A stretch of 64,000 nt of DNA from Primula veris (taxonomy: Eukaryota > Streptophyta > Magnoliopsida > Ericales > Primulaceae). Positions within the stretch are counted from its first letter, which is position 1. Each line of letters starts with the position of its first letter. A program made the translations under genes and the position numbers. A model generated the notes under the pieces. That model saw only the letters and a list, made by a program, of their open reading frames with translations, was not told the DNA's origin and did not search any database. The stretch spans positions 37,041,459 through 37,105,458 of the forward strand of contig OY821743.1 in the NCBI GenBank assembly GCA_963682055.1, given 5' to 3'. This document shows, in pieces, positions 55,504-64,000 of the stretch.

Positions 55504-57284
55504 TCCCTTTCGCATATTAATTAATCATTTTTATCCACGTAAAATAATAATTTGAATTCTTCTTACGGTTTTGCCAATGCATGGGTGATTCCGAAGCATT
55601 GTTTAACCATTTAATATATATTTTTCCAGTTTAATACGTGTGGCATTTGTAATTTGTAAAAACACACCAAGATTAACGGAATGACTAAACAAATACCAGA
55701 AATTTGGCCAAACCACCCCCTAACCTATGCGTTACTTTTTAGTCCTTAGGAAACAATTCGGATTTAATAAGTCGGCCCTCTATTTTTAGTTTGGGTACAC
55801 ATCTCTGTTCAAACGCATTGAAATTCATGAAAAAAAAATCAAATTATTTGAGTTCAAGCACACTTAAATCCATGTTTCCATTTCCTTCTATAAAATTTTA
55901 AGATGCTTACACTACTCACCTCGATAGAATTGTTAAAAGTTTTTTGGTATTCTTCTAATTCCTTAATGTCAACAAGGTCTATTATCTTTTCATTTTAAAA
56001 ATAAATAAAACATGTTTTCCATGTTAAGGCTGGGTTTTTTTTTTATGCTAAAATTATCTACGTGACAAATCAAAAGTTTGGGTCTAAAAGTGGCTGCAGA
56101 TTTATGAATCATTCGGCAGATAACACAAACATTTAGATGCTAATTGGTAGCAAGTAAAGAATATATATATATATATATATATATAACCAAAGATGAATGT
56201 TAGATCGATATCTGTTAATATTCGAAATTTTGACTTTGTATATATATATATATGTATCTCTTTCTTGATGGATATTTTGGGTCTTTCTTCTACGATCCCT
56301 TTAAAAAATTACATCAATATTAGCTGTTTTTACGTATTCTCAGGATTGCCCATTGTGTAAATTCTTTTAGACCTATTAAGTATATTTTTTGCTTTCTTCC
56401 ATCATTATTATGCTTTCTATATATAGCGGGTTACAAGCATAAGTGCATTGCTAGCTTGTTGCAATAAAACTTGTTTAGTTTTTGTTTTGAAATAATGCTA
56501 GTAGTCTGTCTGTCTATATAACCCCAACTAATTGTGAGTAAGTACAAAATGACATTGGTACGTTATAATGATACATCCACAGATAGATCGACATACTGAG
56601 TATAGTGTAATATTTACAAGTCTAACTCACCACACATTTTAGTAAAATATAAGGTTTAAATAATTCATTATTATTTCATGAAATGTGAATTAAGTTTTCC
56701 GAAATCTACCAAAACTGATTGATTAATGGAATATTATAATGCCCATTACGAAATTAATAATTCATCTCCTGCAATTAATTCTATGGTCAAGAGAAGTATT
56801 ATCAATATGCAAGCTCTATACTATCTTGTTATATATTCAAGATGCTTCTCCTTAAGAGTATATCAAATTAAACGAATTCATCTTACATTGGAAAACGACT
56901 GTTTGAACACTTTTCGATCCGCTATGGATTTCAACTTGGAAATCTTTAGACTAAGATTTACATGTGAAAAATAACCATTTAGATATTTCCTTAATTTGAG
57001 TGCAATGAATTTAACTGCAATAATCCAAACCAAATTCACCAAAATGGATGAGATGCCCGTCCTCTTTATAAGCACTAGACTGTAGGGACATCTTTACTCT
57101 CATCATGCTCTTTTTGCACTACGATTTGGGAAAACAAATACTATGACAACCAAAACCAAGGGAAATATATATATATATATATATATATGGTCATGGCTCT
57201 ATGCAAGTACGGTTGCATTTGTCGTGCTGCATAATTTTTATTGTAAAAGACGATAATTTAAATGAGTGGTAATTGAATGAATGA
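55504..57284. other. Intergenic, no gene seen
   Basis: AT-rich sequence with (AT)n runs at about 56161-56186, 56239-56253 and 57167-57189. No gene or element end recognised. Confidence 0.4.
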
Positions 57285-57979
57285 TGGCGAGCCTGATTTT
57301 CTTCCCAAGCTCGGCTTACGTATTATTCGCGTCGGCTCCGATCTTCCAGGGTCGTGACGTAGGTGGTATCTGCTTCGTCGTCGAGGTGCTCTCTAAGCCT
57401 GCACAAGAAACGAACAGGGGCCCGGGGTTGGTACCAGGTTTTCCCTCTCCGACGATCGAGTCAGTGTCGGTATAGACTGAATGTAAGAATATATTTAAGG
57501 ATGAGGGCTTGGTCCAGTTACGAGTCGTGGCGTCAGATGTCACGGTTGATATTCTGGTGGTCCGGGTCGTTTTCGCTTTATCTCTCCTCCCTCTTTTTGT
57601 GCGTCCCCCTAGCAGGATTAGGGGGGGGGTATTTATAGTAAGGTTACGATGTATACTAACCCTTGGATCACTGTACTGTGAGGTGCTGATCCAACGGCGT
57701 TAGGTCATTTATGACTCTGACAAGAGTACTGTCCTTTCCCGGGGCCCACTGGAGGTGCCCTGTGATTGGGCCACGTCGATGAAACGTCAGGAGGGTCCCC
57801 CAAAGGGGGCAGCAGCATTAATTGGTGAAGCGTATCGAGTACGCTTCTTTGAGCCGGCCTAGCTTCACCCCGTTTGGTGATGAGCCGGGGTGGTGAGACA
57901 TCCACTATATAGGGCCCCGGTTTGTTCATTTCTGTGGTGATATTGGTCCGGACGAGGGGACATCGACATTCCCTCGCCA
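57285..57979 (-). repeat. 3' LTR of the Tat-type element, 695 bp
   Basis: In element orientation it begins TGGCGAGGGAATG (57979) and ends GGCTCGCCA (57285). A TATAAATACCCCCCCC promoter box lies at 57645-57625 (minus). The five bases outside the left edge (57280-57284) are AATGA, the predicted target-site duplication to look for beyond the unseen 5' LTR. Confidence 0.85.
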
Positions 57980-58500
57980 ACAGCTCCCTGGCCGGAGTCG
58001 TCGTTAGTGACAATGCCGGTGAGAACCTTCTTCACTTTACGGGGGCTCCGGTCATTCCGTCTTCATGTTTGGCTGTCTAGAGGCACCTCGGCGTAACTTG
58101 ACTCTTGATACGTGTTCAACCACTCATGGATCTCTTACACGTGGAGCATGCCAGTTTTGCAATTATGAGGCGCCGCCTCTGTCTTTTCGGTTTCTTCAAT
58201 GTCATTAATGCCAAAACGGCTGAAGGGTGACACTTGGCAGACGACCTCTCATTGCTGTACACGTGGAAGGCGTGGGTTGGGTGGCGGCTGTCGTTTGTGG
58301 GAGTTCGCGTAACGAGCCGTCGCGTCTTTTCACCTTCTGGTAACTGTCTTTTCACCTTCTAGTGGGGGTCTATAAATACCCTCAGTGAAAGTTCATTTTC
58401 ACTTTCTCACTCTCTCACTAAAATTTTCACAGCAAACCGTTCTCTCTCATCCTCCACCCTTAGCAAATCTTATCTTCGAACACTTAAGCCAAAAAAGAAG
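57980..58500. other. Spacer between the 3' LTR and the antisense ORF
   Basis: In element orientation this precedes the 3' LTR and should contain the polypurine tract. CAGGGAGCTGT adjoins the LTR edge at 57980-57990 but is not strongly purine-rich. On the plus strand, TATAAATACCC at 58370-58380 followed by a CT-rich leader could be the promoter of the antisense ORF, 120 nt before its ATG. Confidence 0.5.
58370..58376 (+). promoter_or_regulatory. TATA box of the antisense ORF
   Basis: TATAAATA followed by a pyrimidine-rich stretch (CACTTTCTCACTCTCTCAC) and the ORF start at 58501. The spacing is right for transcription starting about 58400 with a 100-nt leader. Prediction from sequence alone. 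Confidence 0.5.
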
Positions 58501-61138
58501 ATGGTTATCAAACACGGAGCCGGAAAAGGCCCGATGGTTGCCCCGCAACCACGGCGTCTTGACGTGATGGCAAACGCCTTGCCATTCCGGGCGATGGTTA
58601 TTGACCCCGCCATCACCGTCGCGGTAAACGATAACAGTATCATGGTCAGGCAGCACGGGTCTGACCTAGAAGAGTTTCGTCAGCTCTGCGGCATAGGGGA
58701 GGAGTTCCGACTTCGAACCTGTGCGACCTCGGACGAAGTGAACGGGATCGTGGCTGATCCCAAGAGTATGGTAACTCTCTCCCTCTCTACTCTCTTATAC
58801 GGGGGCACCCACCTCCCCATTCCGGAGCTACTGGCGGAGCTCTGCGCCTGGACGCAGACTCTTCCGTGCCAGTGGCCTCTGCAAGCGCACCGAATCTGCG
58901 CCGGAATGGAGGCCCTAAGTGCCTCGTTGGGCCCGGACATTCCGGAACCACTGGGGCTTAGGGAGCTCTTGGCCTGCTACGAATTTTTGCAGACCGAGCC
59001 GAGCTCCCAATCTAAGAGCCGGCAGCCCTATCTGAGGTGCCGGTCTCACAACCAGTTGATCACAGGTAACTCCGATTCGAATCGGGGTTACACACAAGAC
59101 GTGGTCGTCGTGGAGGGCCCTTGGCTCCTTCGTGATGACCTAATTCTCCCGAACAGGCCGGGGAGGGTGCTGAGCACCAAGGAAAACAAATTCACTGTGG
59201 CCTCTAAGCTTGGGGGCCTGGGCGAACCCAACATAGAGTCGTTGGAGGTGGCCCTTAACTGGTGGGGTCCGGATGGGACCGACGTGGGGGCACGCGATGC
59301 GGAGCGCCTGCTAATCTGTGGCTCCCCCACCTCCTGCAAGGGGAACAGCTTCAAATGGCCCCACAGGACCTTCTGTCCCGTGGGATACTCCAGGGAAAGG
59401 TGGGAGAAGGAGAAGGGTCTGGAGTCGACCCTCCCTCCCCGGGTGGTTGAAGGTGCCGAAGCAGCCCCCCCTCCCAAGGCTTCGAAGCCGAAGCTGAAGA
59501 AGGGCGGTAAGGCGAAGGCAACGAAGGCGACGACCGTGGCTTCCTTCGCTCCTTCAACGGCCGGGGTTCACTTTGAGACCCGGTCTGATGGTACCGTTAT
59601 CTACTTCCGGGTGGGGGCGGACGGTACCCGCACATACATTGATGCGCAAGGGAAGCCTCTGACAGAGGTTCCTCCCTTGAGCTCTAGGGAGCCCGCTGTG
59701 GGGATCCCCCTTCAATTAGAAGACAGCCCAACTGAGGCGGAACCATCCGGGCCTGCCTTGGGTACCTCGCGGACCAGAGTAAGTCACTTCTTGTTTTCTT
59801 CAAATTTTCGTTTTTACACTTAGCTAGATTTAGTTATAGTTAATTTCTCTAACTCTTAACTCCTTTCTTGTGTGGCCTGTGTAGGTGGTCCGTTCCGATG
59901 AGGAGGAGGAGGCAGATGAAGAGGCTGGGGAGGTGGTAGCTGAGGTGGTTGAGGTTGGGGGCGAAGAAGAAGGAGAAGGGGCGATCGACGGGGTTGCTGA
60001 GACGGGGGAGCCCGAGGGGGTAGTGGTCGTTGTCGAGGCCGAGGGGAGGGATGTGGTGGTGACGGGGGAGAGGGAAGTGGCGATCCTGCCTCCGTCGGCT
60101 GGCCCGGACGATTTGGCAGCCCAAGCCAGACTCGATAGGCTGGCCCGCAAGGCCCTATTGGGGAAGAGAAAGGTGGAGGGGACGAAGTCCCTCCAAGGGG
60201 AAAAGAGGGCCAAGGTCGGGGGGAGTAACCCCTCCGAGGTTGTGGTCGTTGAGGGGCCTAGGGAGACGTCGGGCCCCGCTCCAGGCCCTACTCAAGGCTC
60301 TGCCTCCAGTTCTGCCTCCCCGGCCCACAGGATGCCTGTGCAGACTCCCGAGGAGGTGAAGGCGGCCACGGGTGTGAAGAGCATCATGGAGGCTCACCCC
60401 TCTGCCGGGTTGCTAGCTTTGGCTGCGCTCCAGCAGCAAAGCGTCGAGGCTGATCACCGAGGTCGTGACCTCGCCTCCTCCATGGCATCGGCCATGGCTA
60501 TGATACCTCAGGTGCGTGTAGATCGTTTTGTATGTTTTCACATGTTTTCAAATTCTTTCCATATATTTTTGCTAAGTGTTTTGCCTTTTCCCTTGTAGGC
60601 CTACTTAATGATGAACCAATATGTCTATCATCAAGGCCAGCTGGTGAGGTCATGGGCCGCGAAGGCAGAGGCTAATGCCAAGCTTCTGGAGGAGGCCCAA
60701 AAAAGGGTGGAGGAGGCCCTGAAAAGGTCTGAGGAGGTCCTACTCAGGGCGGAGAAAGCTGAGGGCCTCAACGCCACGGTTGAGGCTCGAAGAGTCGAAG
60801 CCGTGAAGGCCAAAACGGAGGCCGAGGAGCGTGCCCAGGCTGCGGAGGCAGCCTTAAAAGAGGCCGAGGCTGGCATCACGGACAGGATAAAGGCGGCAGT
60901 CCAAACTGGCCAAGCCGAGCTGAACGCCGCCTGGGCCCAGAAGACACAGAAGGACTTCAACTCCTTCTACGTCGAGGGGTGGTCTGAGGCGGCTGCCTTT
61001 ATGAGGGCGGGACCGGATCACCCGGTATGGAACATAGAAAACATTATAGTTCCCGTTCCCTCGGCTCCCATTCCGGATGTGGTGCCTTTGACTCCTCGAG
61101 CTCTCTCGGACGAAGAGGACGGGGCTAGCCAGAGCTAG
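58501..61138 (+). CDS. Antisense accessory protein of the Tat-type retrotransposon, three exons
   Basis: Exons 58501-59778, 59885-60511 and 60599-61138, each bounded by clean GT...AG introns of 106 and 87 nt and joined in phase 0, encode about 814 residues. Exon 1 carries a globular part (MVIKHGAGKGPMVAPQPRRL; PIPELLAELCAWTQTLP; ALNWWGPDG) resembling the plant 'putative gypsy-type transposon' domain (PF04195 by memory). Exon 2 is an acidic low-complexity stretch (EEEEADEEAG). Exon 3 is an Ala/Glu-rich coiled coil (AKLLEEAQKRVEEALKRSEE), with a short acidic end. Its strand is opposite to pol. GC content is much higher than in the host genes. The role is unknown in this family; it is not a host gene. 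Both introns lie in the plus-strand transcript, so they would be spliced only from an independent antisense RNA. Confidence 0.82.
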
Positions 61139-61382
61139 GGTAGATTTAGGCTTTTGTTTTCAGTGTAGTTTCCTTTTTTGTACTTAGCATGTAATAGCTT
61201 TCCATTGAATGAAATGAAAAAACAATTTTGGACTTGTCTTTTATTCTTTTATTCTTCTGTTGTTTTGCTTCTATACTTCCGTTGTGATTTATACATCATT
61301 CATTGTATACATGCTCCCAAATGGGGGGCCCTTATGCTTCGACGTTGGGGCACTCATTTCATATACATCATAAATCGAGTTG

Positions 61383-61800
61383 GCGCGTGTAGAAACACTT
61401 GTAAAATTTAAATGAACTGAAAAATTCAAGTAAATAGAACCGGGGTGCCGTATAGGCTCGTGTTCTGAAACACTTAGATAATTTAAATGAACTGAAAAAT
61501 TCAAGTAAATAAGAACCGGGGTGCCGTATAGGCTCGTGTTCTGAAACACTTAGAGAAAATTTAAATGAACTGAGAAATTCAAGTAAATAAGAACCGGGGT
61601 GCCGTATAGGCTCGTGTTCTGAAACACTTAGAGAAAATTTAAATGAACTGAGAAATTCAAGTAAATAAGAACCGGGGTGCCGTATAGGCTCGTGTTCTGA
61701 AACACTTAGAGAAAATTTAAATGAACTGAGAAATTCAAGTAAATATGAACCGGGGTGCCGTATAGGCTCGTGTTCTGAAACACTTAGAGAAACTTTGTAA
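61383..61800. repeat. Tandem repeat, 76-78-bp units, about 5 copies
   Basis: The phase marker CGGGGTGCCG recurs at 61441, 61517, 61595, 61673 and 61751, spacing 76, 78, 78 and 78 bp. Each unit contains AACACTTAGA, TTTAAATGAACTGA and GTGCCGTATAGGCTCGTGTT. It lies between integrase and the antisense ORF, in the element's 3' UTR. Such 3'-UTR arrays in Tat elements are known sources of satellite DNA. Confidence 0.95.
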
Positions 61801-61880
61801 CAACAGTTTTCATTTATAAAGCCCACAGGCATAAATTTACATCACATTCTTATTTACACAAAAGTCATAAAGGCCGAGCT

Positions 61881-64000
61881 CTACTGGTAGTACTTCCTTA
61901 GGTTGTTGATGTTCCAAGGTCGGTCGACCGGGACGTTGTTGGGAAGACGACCCAACAGGTAGGCCCCGTTCCCTACTGCACCGAGGATTCGATAGGGGCC
62001 TTCCCAATTGGGGCCTAGCTTGCCGTCGGATTGTATCCTGGTGTTGTTGTTTACTTTTCGTAACACTAGGTCTTCGTCTTGGAAACGTCTGGCGTTAACT
62101 CTTTTGTTATAAGAACGCCCCAGTTCGTTTTTATATTCGGCGTTACGGATGGCCGCAACCTCCCTTCTTTCTTCGGCGTAGTCCAGCTCTAGCCCCATCA
62201 TCTTTTCGTTAAGCCCGTTCTCCACAATGTCCGTCCTCAGAGAAGGAAGCCCGATTTCTAACGGGATGATGGCTTCCATTCCATAAGTAAGGCTATAGGG
62301 TGTCTGTTGAGTGCCCCGTCTCCTTGTCGTTCGGTAGGCCCAAAGGACGTGATGCAGCTCTGCAGCCCATCGTCCTTTGGACTCGTCTAGCCTCTTCTTG
62401 ATTCCGTCAAGCACGGTCTTATTTGACACCTCAGCTTGTCCGTTGCATTGGGGGTACGATGGGGTCGAATAGTAGTTCTTGATGTGATACTTTGCATACA
62501 TCGCCCTCAATTTGACCCCGGTGAACTGTCCCCCATTGTCCGCGACGATTGAGTAGGGGATTCCGAATCTGGTGATCACGTCTCTCCAGAGGAAACGTAT
62601 CACTTCGGCCTCCGTTATCTTTGCTAATGCCACAACTTCGACCCACTTTGAGAAGTAGTCGGTGACCATGAGGAGGAACTTTTTGCCTCCCGGGGCCCGA
62701 GGGAAAGGTCCTACGATGTCCATGCCCCACTGGGCAAAGGGCCAAGGCGAAGTCACGCTGCTCATCTTTTGGGCCGGGGCTCTAGGTATGGGGGCGTATT
62801 TCTGGCACTTCTCACATTTGAGCACGAAAGTTTTAGAATCTTTCTGCATGAGGGGCCACCAATACCCGTGAGTCAAGGCACGATTGGCAAGCGACCTGCC
62901 CCCGGTGTGGCTCCCACACGTGCCTTCGTGTATCTCCTCCATGACTTTCACCACCATATCAGGGTGGACACAGAGGAGATAGGGCCCGGAGAACGATCTT
63001 TTATAAAGTTTATCGTTGGGTGCTAGCCAGAACCCTAAGGCCTTTCTTTTTATTTTTTCAGCCTCCTTCTTATGTTCAGGAAGGTCGCCGGAGCGATGGT
63101 ATTCGATTATGGGGTCCATCCAGCATAGCTCCGGCGGAAGGTCGGTCACCATATTAACGCTTGCCCCAGCGTCGATGCTAGGGGTAGGGACGTACTCTAT
63201 GGTGATGGCTCGCTCCTTTTTATCACTCATAGCCGAGGCCAGGGTCGCTAGGGCATCGGCGTGGGTGTTCTCGTTTCTGTTGATGTTGACGATCTCCTGA
63301 TACTCGAAGCTCCGGAGTATTTCGGAGGCGATGGTCACGTATTTTGCCATCCTTTCGTCCTTTGTTTGGAATTCACCACTGATCTGGCCACTGACTAATT
63401 GGGAATCAGTGTGCACCAGTATCTTCTTGATGCCGAGGCTTCGGGCCATTTTCAGGCCGGCTATCACGGCTTCGTACTCCGCCTCGTTATTGGTGGCTCG
63501 GAAGCCAAGCTGGATTGACTTCTCGATTACATCACCCAGTGGGGATTGGAGAACCACCCCGAGGCCAGATCCCTTTTTATTGGCAGCTCCGTCGGCGTGC
63601 AAGGTCCATGTTCCTTGGGCTCGTTCTTCGATGCCGGGGGACGTCGTCGTTCCGGTGAATTCTGCCACAAAGTCGGCCAAGGCCTGCCCCTTGACAGAGG
63701 TTCGCGGCTCGTACCGGATGTCGTACGCGTTCAGGTGGCAAGCCCACTTCGTCATACGTCGAGACAGGTCTCCCTTCTGGAGTATTTCCCGAACGGGCTG
63801 ATCCGTATACACCACGATACTGTGTGCCGAGAAGTAATGGGCCAGTTTTCGCGATGCCATGACGAGTGCCAGGATAAGCTTTTCTAGGGGCATATACCTA
63901 GCCTCGGCGTCAAGGAGGGTTTTGCTCACGTAATAGATTGGCCTTTGCTCCCTGCCGAATTCTTTGATGAGAACGGCGCTAACGGCTATCTCGGATACGG
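61881..64000 (-). CDS. pol: Tat-type polyprotein, partial: RT-linked RNase H, second RNase H, integrase
   Basis: The frame is open from the window edge to a TAG at 61881 (about 706 residues visible). Order: end of RT-linked RNase H (PIYYVSKTLLDAEARYMPLE, VVYTDQPVREIL); a second, archaeal-type RNase H with WTLHADGAANKKGSG, NNEAEYEAVIAGL, VHTDSQLV and NTHADALATLAS; integrase zinc finger H-H-C-C (HEGTCGSHTG...CEKCQKY); catalytic core with WGMDIVGPFP (first Asp), SIVADNGGQF (second Asp) and the QAEVSNKT Glu; and a C-terminal part (GPNWEGPYRILGAVGNGAYL) without a chromodomain. In an intact element these copy the RNA and insert the cDNA. No stop or frameshift is visible. Dual RNase H places it in Tat. 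Confidence 0.93.
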   Translation of the reverse strand, partial: VSEIAVSAVLIKEFGREQRPIYYVSKTLLDAEARYMPLEKLILALVMASRKLAHYFSAHSIVVYTDQPVREILQKGDLSRRMTKWACHLNAYDIRYEPRTSVKGQALADFVAEFTGTTTSPGIEERAQGTWTLHADGAANKKGSGLGVVLQSPLGDVIEKSIQLGFRATNNEAEYEAVIAGLKMARSLGIKKILVHTDSQLVSGQISGEFQTKDERMAKYVTIASEILRSFEYQEIVNINRNENTHADALATLASAMSDKKERAITIEYVPTPSIDAGASVNMVTDLPPELCWMDPIIEYHRSGDLPEHKKEAEKIKRKALGFWLAPNDKLYKRSFSGPYLLCVHPDMVVKVMEEIHEGTCGSHTGGRSLANRALTHGYWWPLMQKDSKTFVLKCEKCQKYAPIPRAPAQKMSSVTSPWPFAQWGMDIVGPFPRAPGGKKFLLMVTDYFSKWVEVVALAKITEAEVIRFLWRDVITRFGIPYSIVADNGGQFTGVKLRAMYAKYHIKNYYSTPSYPQCNGQAEVSNKTVLDGIKKRLDESKGRWAAELHHVLWAYRTTRRRGTQQTPYSLTYGMEAIIPLEIGLPSLRTDIVENGLNEKMMGLELDYAEERREVAAIRNAEYKNELGRSYNKRVNARRFQDEDLVLRKVNNNTRIQSDGKLGPNWEGPYRILGAVGNGAYLLGRLPNNVPVDRPWNINNLRKYYQ

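Larger units (their letters stand above)
57285..64000 (-). mobile_element. Ty3/gypsy LTR retrotransposon, Tat lineage, 3' half
   Basis: On the minus strand, from the window edge: pol (RNase H, second RNase H, integrase; 64000-61881), a 3' UTR with 76-78-bp tandem repeats (61800-61383), a three-exon ORF on the opposite strand (58501-61138), spacer, and the 3' LTR (57979-57285). The dual RNase H, repeat-bearing 3' UTR and antisense extra ORF together are the known Tat/Retand-like arrangement. The 5' LTR, gag, protease and most of reverse transcriptase lie beyond 64000. The visible pol frame is open, so insertion may be young. Confidence 0.9.

Noticed and set aside
54688..55515. Short frames in both strands
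   Set aside because: They lie within the solo LTR and its flank and show no protein similarity.
58447..60960. Several minus-strand frames over 80 residues
   Set aside because: Complement of the GC-rich antisense ORF exons; low-complexity Ser/Pro composition.
61383..61800. Possible CRISPR array
   Set aside because: Units are nearly identical throughout with no variable spacers, in a plant retrotransposon 3' UTR.
61368..61832. 154-residue minus frame with repeated SVSEHEPIRHPGS
   Set aside because: Fortuitous translation of the 78-bp tandem repeat; unit length is a multiple of three, so the frame stays open.
62662..63887. Plus-strand frames of 69-156 residues
   Set aside because: Antisense shadows of the pol frame.

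Overview
This window is nuclear DNA of a flowering plant, most likely a eudicot. It is AT-rich, its genes are split by many short AT-rich introns, and the gene set is plant-specific: a SWEET sugar transporter, a plastid starch branching enzyme and a B2-type cyclin. Between the genes lie LTR retrotransposons, solo LTRs, a TRIM, MITEs and a Helitron. The style of the repeats would fit Asteraceae, but that is a guess.

Layout. 1-4.7 kb: a LINE reverse-transcriptase relic and a broken fragment of NOT1 (CCR4-NOT scaffold). 4.7-8.0 kb (-): a complete six-exon SWEET gene. 8.3-9.5 kb: a hAT-type repeat copy and a 307-bp non-autonomous Helitron. 10.3-13.7 kb (+): CTU1/NCS6, the wobble-uridine thiolase, with a textbook U12-type AT-AC intron and a frame-breaking 53-nt gap in exon 4. 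15.5-22.35 kb (-): TSR1, a 40S assembly factor, in 21 exons. 25.1-27.2 kb (+): a small basic protein with a KEN box, RxxL motif and CDK sites behind an exact M-phase (MSA) promoter motif. 28.5-40.0 kb (-): SBE1, starch branching enzyme I, in 15 exons; one 3.5-kb intron holds a 2.06-kb solo LTR and a TRIM. 42.2-43.7 kb (+): a collapsed SPT16 (FACT) pseudogene. 44.2-46.4 kb: fragments, including a partial copy of the cyclin 3' end and an SmD3-like terminal exon. 47.25-51.35 kb (-): a complete B2-type cyclin in 11 exons, with an MSA motif upstream. 54.8-55.5 kb: a solo LTR. 57.3 kb to the window end: the 3' half of a related Ty3/gypsy element of Tat type on the minus strand, with dual RNase H, integrase, a tandem-repeat 3' UTR and a three-exon antisense ORF.

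The genes do not form a pathway. Two neighbours, the KEN-box protein and cyclin B2, share predicted G2/M expression and APC/C degradation signals. CTU1 and TSR1 serve translation. SWEET and SBE1 act on carbohydrate. The strongest points for follow-up are the broken CTU1 with its U12 intron, the mitotic-looking uncharacterised protein, the TRIM sitting three bases from an SBE1 splice donor, and the spliced antisense ORF of the Tat element. All gene models were built by hand from splice signals, reading phase and remembered family sequences; no database search was run.
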